A DNA stretch of 64,000 bases from Amanita rubescens (GCA_015039365.1 WION01000216.1:1-64000); one strand, 5' to 3'; shown: positions 35,041 through 47,582, numbered from the stretch's first letter. A program made the numbers and translations. The notes: generated by a model not told the origin, from the sequence alone.

Positions 35041-35702
35041 TTAGTTAGAGACAAGACCCATCTATGCTGCACTCCAGCATATGACTTTTTACTAGCAGTA
35101 TGAACTCTGTCATTCAATGTAGAAGGAGGAATCAGTTTTATAACAACAAGTTTTGTTACACTTTAAGATGACATCAGTACTGAAACAAACATGCTCCTCA
35201 GGGCCCATGGCATAATTTGCATCTAATTTTCATTATAAAATCATATGATATATATATGATATGTGTAGAACTACAAGCAAAGATTCTAGCTGGTAGAATC
35301 TCGCAATTTTCATGAGCCCAGTGTGCATCAGTGTGCAATCATGTTCACTTCATTTCTGCAGCAGTAAATACTGACTCACAATCAAATTGTTTACTGTGAA
35401 TCTGTGATGTTCTGCTTGCTTGCAATATGTATAATGTTTATAAATTGGCTAGAGAACCAAGCTTTCATCACTAGAACCATTGAGGAAGGATGAGTAATGC
35501 ACCCTGTTATTCCCCCTTCCATTTGAGTTAATAAGTCATAATAGCTCTCTTGAGATTGTGGTGGCATGTGTCTGGAGTGATTGAGTTACACTTGACAACT
35601 GAGGACATTTTACATGCAGAATTGCCCTCAAAGCAATGATGCCAATATCACAACTTAACACATGGCAATACTCCATTCATGGACAACTTGTACACAGGTA
35701 AC
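35041..35702. other. CpG-poor stretch without recognised features
   Basis: Only short frames. The sequence resembles the degraded repeat DNA on both sides, but I could not assign it to a family. Confidence 0.35.
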
Positions 35703-36400
35703 TTATGACCACATCAATCTCCACCTACAATGTGTCCACACTAAGAGCGCTTGACAAGTGACTGTTGTAGGCATACATATATATGTCTCTGCACCAACTG
35801 CAGCAAGTACAACGACTTGACAGCAACTGCCAGCTCGAGAAAGGATCACAAGAGAACTTGCGAAAAACAAGTTGTCAAGGCATGCTATCCAGGCATGGAT
35901 GGGTTTATCCTCCTGCCCTGAAACCCCAATACCGGTCAGTTCCACTGCATCTGGTGCACCTCTCAGTGAAAAAACTCCAAAGACATGAGGGTATGTTGTT
36001 CATTGTTTTCAGGGTTTTTTTGCTCAACAGCTGGTTAGCACCATACCAAGCAGTGTCAACCTAAGGAAGAAGAGACTGCCTCCAATGATGACTATGAAAA
36101 GGAAGAGAGTGAGTATATATATATATGTAAATGATATTCCTGAGGCAACTGCGCTCACAATTGGAAAGATTGTTGATGTCAGACATAATGGCAGCCGCCT
36201 TGTCTGTATCAGTCAGTAGACCAAGTCCAATGGACAAGTCAAGCAATAGGCAAACAAATAAATTAAGTAATAAGACAACCAGAAGAAGTCTTTCATTCTT
36301 TAGGCAAGATGAGGTGATAATGAAAGGCAACTGCATTAGACAACTAAAACTTAGGGTTCAACTCTACAAGTACATTGGTTTATATACATGCAAGTAGCAC
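35703..36400 (+). repeat. LTR family C relic split by a ~430-bp insertion
   Basis: 35703-35761 (ATCTCCACCTACAATGTGTC...) and 36193-36392 (CCAAGTCCAATGGACAAGTC...GGTTTATATACATG) are consecutive parts of the solo LTR at 41153-41673. About 430 bp of unrelated sequence with (AT)n tracts lies between them. Confidence 0.65.
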
Positions 36401-38260
36401 ATACTAGTGTTTAAAGGTCCAGTCCAGTCTGATATATTGATTGATAATGTAATATACAGGACAATAGGGATGATACTATTTCACAAGTATGGGACATCAT
36501 TTCTTCATCCATCCACCTGTCCAAGACTTGTCCTATGGATGAAAAGAGGTTTGAAAACTGCTGCTGGGAGCATAGTTGAGTGGAGTTCATGAATTTCAAT
36601 GCAGTGGAAGCAATTGCCTGTGTATATTCCTCCAGAGTGGACTTGGAGGAGTGGTTGGTTCTTGTCCATTTTGCTTGATTGTCTTCCAAGTAGGCATCTT
36701 CAAGATTCCATTTGAATCTGCATGGGTATTCCACCTCTATGGTCTGTTCTCTTTCTTCATTTTGATCTGTATATATGCACACCAGAGGGTATTTCACTCT
36801 CTTTGTCACCTTGATCATCATTGATCTGAGAAAATGAATGTAAAAGGCTATAACATAATGATCAGGAATAATAAGTATGACAATTATCTATAACATTTAT
36901 GAAAACCTACCCACTGTATCAGGGTAGATGATAGTAAGACATGGTAGTGATGGCAGGTTACATCACAGATGTCAGAGTGTGACCACTGGGTACTGGCAGT
37001 TACAACTTGCAAAGATGTGTAAGGGTGACATACATATGTACAGTAGCTTTATACTGTACCTCTAAAACTGTAGTAAATACTCTGGTCCTTGGTTACAGCA
37101 CCAGTTCAAGTTTTCAATAGTTTATGGGTTATTGGGATTTGGCCAAGTGTCTATAAGCAACCCACCTGGTTTTTTAGCTCATCTATAATGTTAAATTTCC
37201 TCAGATTTTTCCCAGTTTTATTCAAGTCACAAAATCAAAAACATCAAAAAAAACATCAACCTCTAGGTTGTGGCAAGACTAGAACTTCAGATGTATCATC
37301 ATCATCATCATCCCCAAAATTATTTTTCATACCAAAGGTTGGTTTAAATTTATTAACTATTTTTCCACTATCTATGAAGGAAGATATTTCCACACCATTT
37401 TGATATAAATTTAAAAAGAATTAATATACTAATATAAAATAATAATGTATAAAAATATTTAATAAGCTAACATTATAGAATTTATTATAGAATTTATTAC
37501 AGAATTCACTAATATAACTCAATGCTAATTCTTTATATTTTTGCCAGAAACTCATTTCAAACCTAGTATTTGATTTCATGGGAGTTGGAGTCTTAGATAG
37601 AGATCACAAGGGGGTCATCATTCTGCAATGATGGATTGGTCACCTTGTTTTTGGACTGTCCTGCACTTGTCACTTATAGTGACAGCTGGCCAATAGTATT
37701 GGTTGTTGGATGTTTTGGGGGGGGGTGATATTGTTTGCACATCACATAGTTCCATGCCCATCACTGGCATCTTGTGCGCACCATTGTGCTCCAGGAAAGC
37801 CCTCCCTTCCAATATACACAGGAGACAGGCCTGCAGCCTTCATTCAACGGGATCCACTCCTTCACAGTCTCCCACCAGGGACAGTTTGGTTACCTGTTTA
37901 TCACCGGTTCTGGCACTCACACCCACATCTGCAGCCTCAGTGCTTGAGGGCCTGGTATTGGTATGACAGCCCCACTTTGACCAAACTACAGGCAGCAATC
38001 TCCAATACTTCCTTCATCTGGCCCACCATCCTTCCCTTGCCCTCATCTCTCCAAGTCAGCACTGTATCAGGTGAGAAACATTTGACACATCCCAGAAAAG
38101 GATGAGGGGGCAAAGGTGAAATGGTATACCATAGGTGGTTGCTGCTGTGGGGGCAAGCATGTCAACTGTTTCTTCAGCTACACTATAGGACAATGACAAG
38201 ACAGATGCAAAAGTGTTGAAATGATAACCTCCATGATGCCATCAAGTCTCTGCTATACAT
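36401..38260. other. AT-rich relic region
   Basis: A hAT-like end (TAGTGTTTAAAGGTCC) starts at 36405, but no partner end was found. A minus-strand frame of 136 codons (36411-36821) and plus frames at 37703-38105 show no family. A (CAT)n microsatellite lies near 37296. CpG is rare throughout. Confidence 0.45.
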
Positions 38261-38642
38261 ATCGGTATCTGCCACAAAATTGGACAGACACTTCTTTTTC
38301 CTCAAAATTCCCATGATCCATCATGAATTTGTCATGATCATCAGTGATCAATGATGATCAATGATGATCTTGATGAATCATTGTGAATCATGAATGATGA
38401 ATATTCCATCATGAATGGCCATGAATGGAAAGGATCTACAATGACAGCATTTTTTTTCCTTGATGCTCTCATGAATCATGAATCATTGGTGAACACTAAT
38501 AAATCACTAATGATCATTGCATTTCTTGATGAATTACAGTGAATTGTCCTGAAATTGGGGAGATCAACAATGATTGTTGATGGCCATCACCAATCATCAT
38601 GATTCTCCCATGTCTGTCCAATTTCGTGGAGCAAATATCAGC
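38261..38642. mobile_element. MITE of about 380 bp
   Basis: The left end (TGCCACAAAATTGGACAGACA, ending about 38290) is mirrored by the right end (TGTCTGTCCAATTTCGTGGA from about 38611). The interior is full of ATGATCAT/ATGAATCATG palindromic words and has no coding potential. A target duplication was not resolved. Confidence 0.65.
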
Positions 38643-38845
38643 CTCTCTGCACCCAGGCCCAGACCCGAAATAGTATCATGGGAAATTTCACTCTTGAAAA
38701 CCTCCAGCTCTCCTATTCTCAATTTAATCAATTAAGTTTTTGTCATTTAAATTTTGGTGTAGATGGTATATCTTTACTATATATAATATTATGATTGATT
38801 CATTAAATAAATTTATAAATATAATTTAATTTGATAATTTAAATC

Positions 38846-39951
38846 TAATCCGTTTGGCTCCAAGCGAGGGCCTGTGCGAAAAAGGAAAGGGACCCAAATG
38901 GGGAAGATAAAGAGAGCATCAGGAGAATTCTGGGTTGCCTTATCAGGACTTATTGACTTAAATAAGACAAATAAGTAATTTTTAAGTTACCAAATTGTGG
39001 ACTTATTTTTGACTTATATAAGTAAAATAAGGCACCCCCCCCCTCTTTTGAGAGCCTTAAAATAAAAAGCTGACTTAATTGACTTATTTTTGGGGACTTT
39101 TGGAAGCCAAACCCAGCCTACTGGCACCACTTACAGGTGCTTGGCTTACAAGCACTTTCTGCCACATATTTTGCACTTTCTACCACTTATTTGCACTTTC
39201 TGCAACTTATTTTGCAGGTGCTCGACTTACAAGCACTTTTTGCCACTTATTTGGTAGGTGATGGTCTTATGATCCTTATCTTGTCTTAAGTAGCCGAAAA
39301 TAAGGTCAAAAAAAGTGGCATTGATTTTTAAGTACTTTTACACTTACTACTACTTATTTAGTAACTTATTACTCTTTTGACTTAATTACTTTCTAGCTTG
39401 ACTTAGTACAACTTAACTGATGCCTTATGAGAAGTCCCTGGGCACCTGGGGCATGGGAGGGGGTCTAGAGGCCCTCCTTTATATACCTCGGTCATGCGCA
39501 CAGACCATATTGACCGTGGGAACGTATTACGTAATAATCACGTGACATCAAAGTGGTGCTCTTGATGTCGAAAAACCCAAATCTAAAATCAGAATTGCCA
39601 AAAATGGCTTAGTTAATGAGGTATTCGCATTTTTCTCACTTTCCCATGCCAAGCTTAGTGACTTATTTTGACTTGACAAAGACACTTAGACTTATATAAG
39701 ACATGACCATTGTCAATGGCCTTATCTTGGACTTGGAAAAAATCAGGTAAAAATCAATGACCTTAATGCACTTAGAGTCTTAGGATGGTCTTAGCCATTT
39801 TTATCACTAAGGCAGGAAAGACATTTTAAGTCCCCAAAGTGCATAAGCCAAACCAGAATTTTCCTGATGGAGTTAGCAGAAAGGCGAGCATGGTGTGTGA
39901 GCGCGTGCCCCCGACATTAACTTATTGCACGAGTAGCGATGGCAATGGCTA
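38846..39951 (-). repeat. Split direct repeat B2 of the YR retroelement (interrupted)
   Basis: TAATCCGTTTGGCTCCAAGC...AAAGAGAG (38846-38916) and AGTTAGCAGAAAGGCGAGC...GAGTAGC (from 39870) together equal B1 at 40344-40484. A 953-bp element separates the two halves. Confidence 0.8.
38917..39869. mobile_element. CACTA-like non-autonomous element (953 bp) with 3-bp target duplication GAG
   Basis: Ends CATCAGGAGAATTCTGG and (reverse complement of the right end) CATCAGGAAAATTCTGG. GAG flanks both sides (38914-38916 and 39870-39872), and the uninterrupted site is preserved in the B1 repeat. Many ACTTATTT/AAATAAGT words lie inside. No transposase. The 3-bp duplication and subterminal repeats favour a CACTA/CMC assignment. 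Confidence 0.8.
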
Positions 39952-40343
39952 GAGTATAATACAACAGGAGACTACTTTTACAGGAGAGAAGGTGGAAAGG
40001 TGAGAGAAAGATACACTGGAGCCAGTGGGAGGGTGGTAGAGGGTAGCGCAAAATTGATGTAGATGAAGGAAACTCGTGAAGAACGCTGTTGCAAGAGCAG
40101 AAATCAGTAAACTGTGTGAAACGGGAAGAAAGGCATGGGTAAGGGACAACCGACCTGGTGGGAGGAACAAACGGGACCACGTGTGAGACATCAGTTGGTT
40201 CCGGTTTTCCCCCACTGACAAGCATGTCAAGATCAGTTTGTGACAAGGTAGTAGCCACTTAAGTGGCGTGGTGGCGTGAGAATGTGATGCAGCACAAGGT
40301 GTCACCTCCGGATTAGATTTCAGTAAACAAGTTTAAACCCACC
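39952..40343 (-). repeat. Split direct repeat A2 of the YR retroelement
   Basis: 40044-40343 is nearly the same as A1 at 56033-56592 after removal of the solo LTR there. Shared landmarks include GAAACTCGTGAAGAA, AGACATCAGTTGGTTC and CAAGGTGTCACCTCC. Confidence 0.8.
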
Positions 40344-40484
40344 TAATCCATTTGGCTCCAAGCAAGGGCCTGTGCAAAAAAGGAAAGGGACCCAAATGGG
40401 GAAGATAAAGAGAGTTAGCAGAAAGGCGAGCGCGGTGTGTGAGCGTGTGCCCCTGACATTAAATTGCACGAGTAGCAATGGCTA
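40344..40484 (-). repeat. Split direct repeat B1 of the YR retroelement
   Basis: Uninterrupted copy of B2 (TAATCCATTTGGCTCCAAGC ... GCACGAGTAGC). It lies between the recombinase gene and A2, as the Ngaro layout predicts. Confidence 0.8.
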
Positions 40485-40529
40485 ATCCCTTTAAAGATGA
40501 TTCAAAAGATGGGAGTGATGCGAGGGCAA

Positions 40530-41999
40530 TTAGGTTTTTGTTGTTAGCACTGCATGTATCAAGAAGGGGTTTTTTCGGATGTATACCTGGAAGGTGTTGG
40601 AGGCCCAGTGTCCCGCAGCTTGGATGACCTGTAAAGAGGCACCATGGAGGGCAAGGTCAGTAGCGCCACCAGCACGTAGTGAATGTCCCCCAAAATGGCA
40701 GTGGGAGAGTGCATGTAAGCGGTGAAGGAACCAAGTGCAAGTGGGAGGACGGCCATTGGTACAGAGCCAGAGTTGAGGGAAGAAGGGGAAAAGTGAGTCA
40801 CGGCCACGTAAGTATGACTGCAGTGGTAGTAAGGGGTCAGGGAGGTGGTGGCGGGGAATGATGAGGATTTTGTTGCCTTCAAAAAATTTGTCTGCTTTGT
40901 GTGCAGGTAGGAGGAAACTGAACACGGACGGTGACCAAAGAGCTGAGGAGCGACGGGGAATGCGACGAAAGTCACAAGTTTTGCAGCGGAGTCAGGCACA
41001 GTTATTTCCCCGAGGCAGAGAAGACCAAGGAAGCCGACTAGGAGAAGGCAGATAAAGAGGAGGTCATCAAAAGTCCATGGTCGTGGGAGTTGCTCCAGAG
41101 CATGGTGAAGGTCAGAGGCAGAAAGCGGGTCTTTGTGCGTTTGGGCTGTCCCTGTTATGATCACGTCAATCTCCACCTACAATGTGTCCACACTATGAGC
41201 GCTTGACAAAGTAGACTAAGTCCAACGGACAAGTCAAACAATAGGTGAACGAATAGGCTAAGTAATAAGACGACTAGAAGAAGTCTTATACTTGAGAGCG
41301 ATAACGAACGGAGTGTGTACGACGTTCTTTAGGCGAGATGAGATGTGATATTGACAAGAACAAACTAAGTCGAACTTAGGGTTCGACGCTACAGTACATC
41401 GGTTTATATACATGTACAGAAACACAGCCGTATCATAAGTAGAACAAAGGTGATAGCAAGTATAGGTGGAACAGGGGGCATAAGGGATGGTACGCGTATG
41501 AGCAAGGAGTTGGGCATAGGGTAACTACGGAATGGGGATCGATAAGGGAACGAGGTAGTCCGTATGTGGTGAACATAATGGGGATTGAGCAAGGGGTAGG
41601 CATATACGAAAAAGTAAGCATGTCCGACGTGTCATGTAATCATAATGTAGGAGTCCATACCGTGTTTGTAACAGTCCCAAAGCGATGACGGCAACCTGCG
41701 AGAGTGCGACAGACAAGTGGATGTTTGCAGGGGTCACGGACATGTGGGTAGTGGGGTTCCAGTTGGTTGACAATACCTGACAAATATGAATAAATGGAAT
41801 CTGGTTTGATGTGCACAGACATCCAGGTGATATAGAGGGAAAGCGTGTCAGCAGTGGGATCAATTGGAAGATGGTGCAGGTTGCAAAAGGCTAAGTAGGA
41901 GTTGAGAGCGGAGGAGTAAGCAGAGAAGGTGCCTGTAGCTAAGCTCATGCCGAGCACAATAGAATGCTCGAGCAAGAGCTGGTCCAAGGTCCACGGCTT
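40530..41999 (-). pseudogene. Tyrosine recombinase of the Ngaro-like element (interrupted)
   Basis: The N-terminal part (from about 41999) has LDQLLLEHSIVLGMSLATGT and YSSALNSYLAFCNLHHLPID, a SAM-like DNA-binding region. The C-terminal catalytic part has GHSLRAGGATDLALHG, HW and VYIRKN, fitting the H-x-x-R ... H/W ... Y signature of tyrosine recombinases. A 521-bp solo LTR splits the gene at 41153-41673; without it and one copy of its GTCCC duplication the frame continues. An additional frameshift lies near 40980, and a TGA codon precedes the KPWTLDQ start region. Confidence 0.8.
41153..41673 (-). mobile_element. Solo LTR family C (521 bp) with target duplication GTCCC
   Basis: On the minus strand it runs TGTTACAAACACGG...TGATCATAACA. 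GTCCC flanks both sides (41148-41152 and 41674-41678). It sits inside the recombinase gene. Fragments of the same family lie at 31640, 33161 and 35703-36400. Confidence 0.88.
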
Positions 42000-42032
42000 T
42001 CAGGCTGGTTGCCGGGACCAAGCAGAAGTGTT

Positions 42033-42807
42033 TAGTGTTTAAAAGTCCAGTCCGGTCCAGTCTTTTGCATCATTTTTGGTGCAACCGGACCTGGACCGGT
42101 CTTTTTAATTTTGTTATTTCAGGCAACCGGACCAAAACCAGTATGGACCGGTTGCCAACGGTTGTGAGTGAAATGGCAACCGGTTCAGGACTGGTCTTTA
42201 TTCAGACCGGTCCGGAACTGGTGGTGACCAGTTGCAACTGATATTTTTTTTGCATATTGTTACACATGATAATATAAAATAGTAAAGAAATAGTGAAAAT
42301 ACTCCGCCAATCACAGTGTTGTCATTGGTGGAGGATTTCTACTATTTTTCTCATGTATTGTCACACACAATAATGTAAAGACTAGTAAAAAATAGTAAAA
42401 ATACTCCGCCAATCACAGCATTGTCATTGGCAGAGTATTTTCACTGCTTTTCTCACATATTGTCACACCATTATCAGCAGATAAAAATAGAAAAAAGCTC
42501 CGCCCATTGTGGTGTTGCCATCGGCGGAGTATTTTTATATTTTTCTCACATGCCAATCCAATTTTAGCCCAACGACATCCAAACATTTCAGTCTGCATCC
42601 ACCCCCCTGGCCTCTCCAATCATTGAGTTAAAAGACCGGTTGCAACCAGTCTGCAACTGGTCTTTGACTTCTGGTCAAAACATGCAACTGGCAACCGGAC
42701 CGACCAAGATTTAGCAAGACCGGCAACCGCAGTCCGGTTGCAACCGTTATCGGTCTGGTCCGGTTGCTGGTCTTTTTAAAAAGTTGCAACCAGACTTTGA
42801 CACACTA
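42033..42807. mobile_element. hAT-like non-autonomous element (775 bp) with 8-bp target duplication GAAGTGTT
   Basis: Ends TAGTGTTTAAAAGTC and, from the other side, TAGTGTGTCAAAGTC. GAAGTGTT occurs directly outside both ends (42025-42032 and 42808-42815); an 8-bp duplication is the hAT hallmark. Subterminal parts are packed with ACCGGT/CCGGTC words. The centre has three units about 100 bp apart (42296, 42398 and 42491) with cores like AATACTCCGCC...GGCGGAGTATTTT. It lies between the RNase H and recombinase parts of the host element. Confidence 0.85.
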
Positions 42808-44640
42808 GAAGTGTTTAACATGGTACCCACCCCAGCGTTCCATGTGGGGGTGAAGGGAGGTCTGGAAGTGGTTCTGACCAATGGATATTGATGTCAGGAT
42901 AGTGTGTTTGGAGGAAAGCGGTGCGATTACGGGAGAGGGCATCGGCTACTATGTTCTCAGCACCAGGGATAGCGAGAACCTGGATGGTGAAATGGTCCTG
43001 AATTAAGATATCGACAGATGAGAGGAGGATGGGGTTGTAAATAGGAACATGTGTATGCAGACGGTTGAACATTGATACAGTGTTCTCATTGTCAGTAAAA
43101 ATGAGTACACGGTTGCGGAGGCTGTGTCAGTGGGCAATGTGGATGGCCCAGCAGATGCAAAGAGCCTCAAGGAAGAAGATGTTATCATTGGGAGCCCAAG
43201 TAGGGGGTTCCGCTTGATAACCAATGAGTTTTGCTGGGAAATAACATCCCAGGCCACTCAAGGAGGCATCACAGAAAAAGACATGATTGGCTTCAGCGGG
43301 TTTCCAGGCAACTGATTTGAGGATGTGGATGCCGCCAAGAATGTGAGCATGACGAGAAAACCAAGATAACTTGAAGCGAATAGTGACATTAAGGAAAATA
43401 GGCACACTCAGTTTCTCTTTGGATCGCATTTTGTCATAGAGGTTGCATAGCCCAGGTTTTAGGAGTGGGAAGGCATTTAAGGCCCAGTTCATCCAACCAG
43501 CAACTTACATGAAACGACGCAGTGGCTGAGAACGTGACCCATTGCATGGGAAACAGAAGGTGCAGATAGCCAGGAGAAGATCGTCAAGTTTATCCAGAGG
43601 CATAGTGACCGTCATAGCGTTGGGGTTGACAAGAAAACCAATGATGGGGATTGCTTTACCCCAGATTTGTTTGGCTGAATCATGTGGGATACCAAGTTCA
43701 TCCCAGAGTTGCAATAAACGCACTTGTTTAGATGGTAAATTGCAACGGTAGGGAGAGTAGTAGGTGAAGTCCAAGGCAAGTTCGAAAGAGTAGCAGTCAT
43801 CAGTATAGAGTTTGATATGATCCAGATGTTTGACGAAGAGGGCGATCCATGTTACAAGACCCATAAAACTAATCCATAAGCGTTGAGATGCTCGATTCCC
43901 AAAGCTATTGCAGCAGTCAACGTGATGCTGCCCTTCAATAGTGATGATTTGTTTAACTTGCCAGAGAGGGTGCATTGGAAGGCAGCGATATGCAGAAGAG
44001 ACGTCAGATTTGAAAAGGATCAAGTTAACATCTCCATGATTGCGGCAGTATTGGATCAACGAGTCAGCAAGGTCCTTGATACCGTCCAATCGTGCCCCAG
44101 CAATGTCATCCCAGGAAATCATGGAATTGAGGGAGAATGCTGAAGCACTGTGGTCAACTACAAGATGCAGTTTGCGGACAAGTTTGATTTTGGAACAGCA
44201 TGAATTGGCATGCTGTACATTCCAGGGAGTAGTTCTGACCCAAAGGAGGCGGAGAAGCGGTCACAATCAATTTCAGTGTCTTGTTGCTTGTTTAAGAAGG
44301 AACGTTCCAAGTCACTTCTAGGTGGGCGATGAGATACATCATGTGTGAGAGGGTAAGAGTCCGGATGAGTATTTGCAAAAGGCCAAAACCCTTCACATAG
44401 GCTGGTGAGAACAGATTCAATGAAAGGCGGATTCAGGTGTGTTGCCAGTAGTCACGCAAAGGCTGGAAGTTTGATGGGCGAATCAATACGAAATAAATCA
44501 GGGTGAAGAGATATGGTTGAAAGAATTTCCGGTCTGAATTCGCCAGTGGGCGGTGAAACGTGTGAGAAGGGCGTGCGATGTACTTGTCCGCCCAAAGGGG
44601 TCCAAAGGAAAGGCTTAACAAATGGGATCATACGGAGTAC
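42808..44640 (-). pseudogene. Reverse transcriptase-RNase H of the Ngaro-like element
   Basis: RT motifs on the minus strand: MYSMPIHAVPK, HLVVDHSASAFSLN, DIAGARLDGIKDLADSL, LILFKSDVSSAYRCLPMHP, and the catalytic KLYTDDCYSFEL (YxDD). The connection follows (IGFLVNPNAMTVTMP), then RNase H (VFFCDASLSGLGCYF, IFTDNENTVSMFN, IVADALSRN). In-frame stops interrupt it: TGA near 44455, TAA after RRFM near 43508, and TGA near 43126. A frame change also lies near 44180. The stops are explicable by C-to-T or G-to-A change of Arg, Gln or Trp codons. Confidence 0.82.
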
Positions 44641-44659
44641 GGAGACGGAGTAAACCCAC

Positions 44660-45056
44660 TGTAACGAGCCGATTCCGGCTACGTTGGAACCGATCTCCGA
44701 AACCTTCCGAAGCTCCCCGAAGCACTCCGAGCCTATGCTCGACCCCGGAGGATGATCGTTTGTGTTCGGACGCATGCACAGGCCTCGGACTCGGTGCAGG
44801 AATTGTCACATGGTCACCTTGTGCCTCCATAGTATATATACCATTGTGTACGTAGTTGTAGTTAGCGAATTATCACCCCATTACTGCTCCGAGTTTGATT
44901 CCTTTGGTTCCCTTCGTTCCTCGGTGCTTTGGACACCTTCCACTCGTTCACCTTCGCCTTCGGCACCCTCTCTGCCTCCAAGGCACCCCCAGGACTGACC
45001 TCCGAAGCCCCTTTGGCCGAACGCACTTCCGCATCGGCCTTCTTCTGATCGTTTCA
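44660..45056 (+). mobile_element. Solo LTR, Ty3-type family A (397 bp)
   Basis: TGTAACGAGCCGATTCCGGC...GATCGTTTCA, with a TATATATACC box near 44837. Same length as the inverted copy at 29517-29913. Flanks CCCAC and CCGCA do not form a clear target duplication. The words ACGGAGT(A/G)AACCCAC occur both just before the LTR and about 80 bp after it. Confidence 0.8.
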
Positions 45057-45399
45057 CCGCAATGCAAATGGACGCAAGTCCAACGAAGATGCGTCACAGC
45101 GGAAGATTGTCGGACAAGTGCAAAGGCATACAACGGTGACGGAGTGAACCCACGATGTAAAGGAACGTGAGTGCAACGAAGTTGCAACGGAGAGATATCA
45201 AATGGATGCAGAGGAGTGAAGGGCAGTATATTTGATGTCCATACAGTACAATGAAGCCATATATAAACTAATATGCACAAGGCACACTCACCACAATCAT
45301 CCTGAGCTCCTCCGATGGTCTGTGCGCATATATGGATTGCCTTGCTGGATGAATATGTCGAGTCGGCGGGTTGAGCCCTTGGCATCGTGTATGCGTGTC

Positions 45400-46034
45400 T
45401 GATGAAAATATATAAAACCATATATTATAATGATAATATATCGTAGATATTTCTTATCTTATCAGATTATCTTATCTTATCAGAAGATAAGATAGTATGA
45501 TCTTATCTATCTCCATTAGTATAGATTAAGTAGATATAAATACGCTTGCGTCATAGTTACTAGATATGATTCCTTGTGAATCATATATCGTCATTCTACA
45601 GCAATCTGTCAAGAATGAACTCTATAATATCTGTCATACAGCAATATGTCAGATATGACAGAACCCTATAATTTCTGTCAAATCATTATGACTAGAAACA
45701 GATCATATGATACGTTATGACTCACATATTTTCATATGATGAGTCTATATGACGATAGCTGTCTAATACAATACACACCTTATCATCCAATAGGATAAGG
45801 TCCGTAGATAGCATAGTTTAGTACACTTATTTGTATCTCAGACAATATATAAGGAGGGACAATTCGTCGTATCCTCCTAACTTCTTACTCTCATCTCCAC
45901 ATCTTATAGTTGAGCCTCAGCTCCTATAAAGTCCCCCACACACTCCTACCTTCACAGTAAGTTGGTTCCTTACTCAGTCACATGCGCTGCGCTGCTGCGT
46001 TGGACTCCATGATGAGGAGAACCCAACTTCATCA
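45400..46034. mobile_element. Solo Copia-type LTR (635 bp) with target duplication GTGTC
   Basis: It runs TGATGAAAATATATA...CAACTTCATCA between GTGTC (45395-45399) and GTGTC (46035-46039). It is rich in GATAAGAT/ATCTTATC words, with a TATATAAGGAGGG box near 45848. Superfamily assignment is from general resemblance to fungal Copia LTRs and is less certain than the boundaries. Confidence 0.8.
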
Positions 46035-47093
46035 GTGTCGAGGCGCGAAGGTTTGGGTGTGTCAGAATGCTCCGACGGATATCTCCGATGTCAGAATATC
46101 GGGCCACGGATGCCTGCTGCACAACGTAACTGGAATTGGTATGTTACAGCGGTCAAGGTAAAGGAGATTCGTAGACAGTAGCGAGTGCAGTAGGACTGTA
46201 GCCATTTTCCTCGAGGCTCCAAAGGAGCCCTCACTGAAACCAGGGTTGGTCCAGTTCAAGACTTGTCAGATGAATGGGTGCATTTCTCCACAGCATGGCT
46301 ATTCTGGTGGCATCACGAGCAGATGTGGAGATATTTGCATCAGGATGCAGAGGAGGTGCAGCATCCTTGGTTGAATCGGTTGCAAGGTGCTTGCACCTTT
46401 TGGGGTTTGGTTCCATCTCTCACGCTTGACCATCCTCAGGAACCAGCACGCGCTTTAGCACCGATGACCCCTCACCCGAGATCATTGATGCAAGTGATTT
46501 CAAGGTGGTCAAACTTCCGGAATTCATTGAGTGCCACATCTCTGCAGGAGGCGACTTCCATTCTGATTTTCCGATCAAGAGTGATGATGCAGTGGTGAGC
46601 AGTTTCGTGATAGGCACTGAATCTGGCACTGATCCAAGTATGGTACTCACGCAGTTCTCCTCTCCAATGTGGAGAGACAAGGGACATGGCTTCATAGAAG
46701 AGGTACCAGACTTCAGCCCAGTCATGAGTGGTTCTGATGTATTTGGCTGGTTCCAGGTCTCCGATGACAAGGTCAATACCATTGGCAACTCGACATGAGT
46801 CTTTAACGGTACCCGAGATGGAGAGTCGGTGAGAGTGAACTTTGTCAAAGTTAACGGCGTGTCCTTTAACAATTGCGAGCCACTCTGATTCAGGGAAAGA
46901 GACATGTCTAGGCAAGTTAACAATTGAGGTGATGACAGCTCGGGGATCTTTGGACCACTCAAGGAATTGCTTCCTTGTTTTCTGGAGAAGTGCGCTGAGC
47001 GGTTCGCATGTTTCATCTTCAATAAGCCAAGGTAATTTGGTTTTGTCAAATTTGACTTGTTTGGCATTGACAGAATCATCTTGCGGTGAGCGG

Positions 47094-47580
47094 TGTAACG
47101 AGCCGGTTCCGGCTACGTTGGAACCGAACACCGAAGCGCACCGCATTCCGATTCTCGGCATCACATCACGCATCACGGAAGCTTCCGAAGTCAAACCTTC
47201 GCGCCAACGACCTTCGGCCACATTCCGACAGGGCCATTCCCGCAACTTGAGCGATATTCGAACGCAACGGGGCACCTAGACGCGCACGGACCAACGGACT
47301 CGGAGGAAGGCTCGTCGCAGGTAAGCCTCATGTCCTCGTAGTATATATACGGCATTGTCTGTAGTAGTTGGACATCGAATATACAGCCGGTCTCACTTCC
47401 GCTCTCTTTCTCGTTCCCTTGCGTCCGATTTCCGTTCTCCTTCTCGCTCGGTGACTCGGTCACCGTTCCGTTCCTTCTCCTTCGCTCTCGGCACTCTATC
47501 GCACTTAAGCACATCGGTCAGACCTCCGTAGCCCCTTTGGCCGAACACTGTTCCACGTCGGCCTTCTCTTTATTGTTTCA
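47094..47580 (+). repeat. 5' LTR of the Ty3 element
   Basis: TGTAACGAGCCGGTTCCGG...TTTATTGTTTCA. A TATATATACGG box near 47342 probably marks the U3 promoter. It is the same as the 3' LTR except at 47187. Confidence 0.93.
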
Positions 47581-47582
47581 AC

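Noticed and set aside
37703..38105. Overlapping frames of 87 and 131 codons
   Set aside because: They lie in CpG-poor relic DNA with no recognisable domain; no support as a gene.
29517..45056. The two 397-bp LTRs as the ends of one large element
   Set aside because: They are in opposite orientation and sit in different host repeats, so they are independent solo insertions.
46472..47275. 267-codon minus-strand frame as one gene
   Set aside because: Its first 60 codons read into the Ty3 LTR; the genuine part is the gag of the interrupted tyrosine-recombinase element and ends at 47093.
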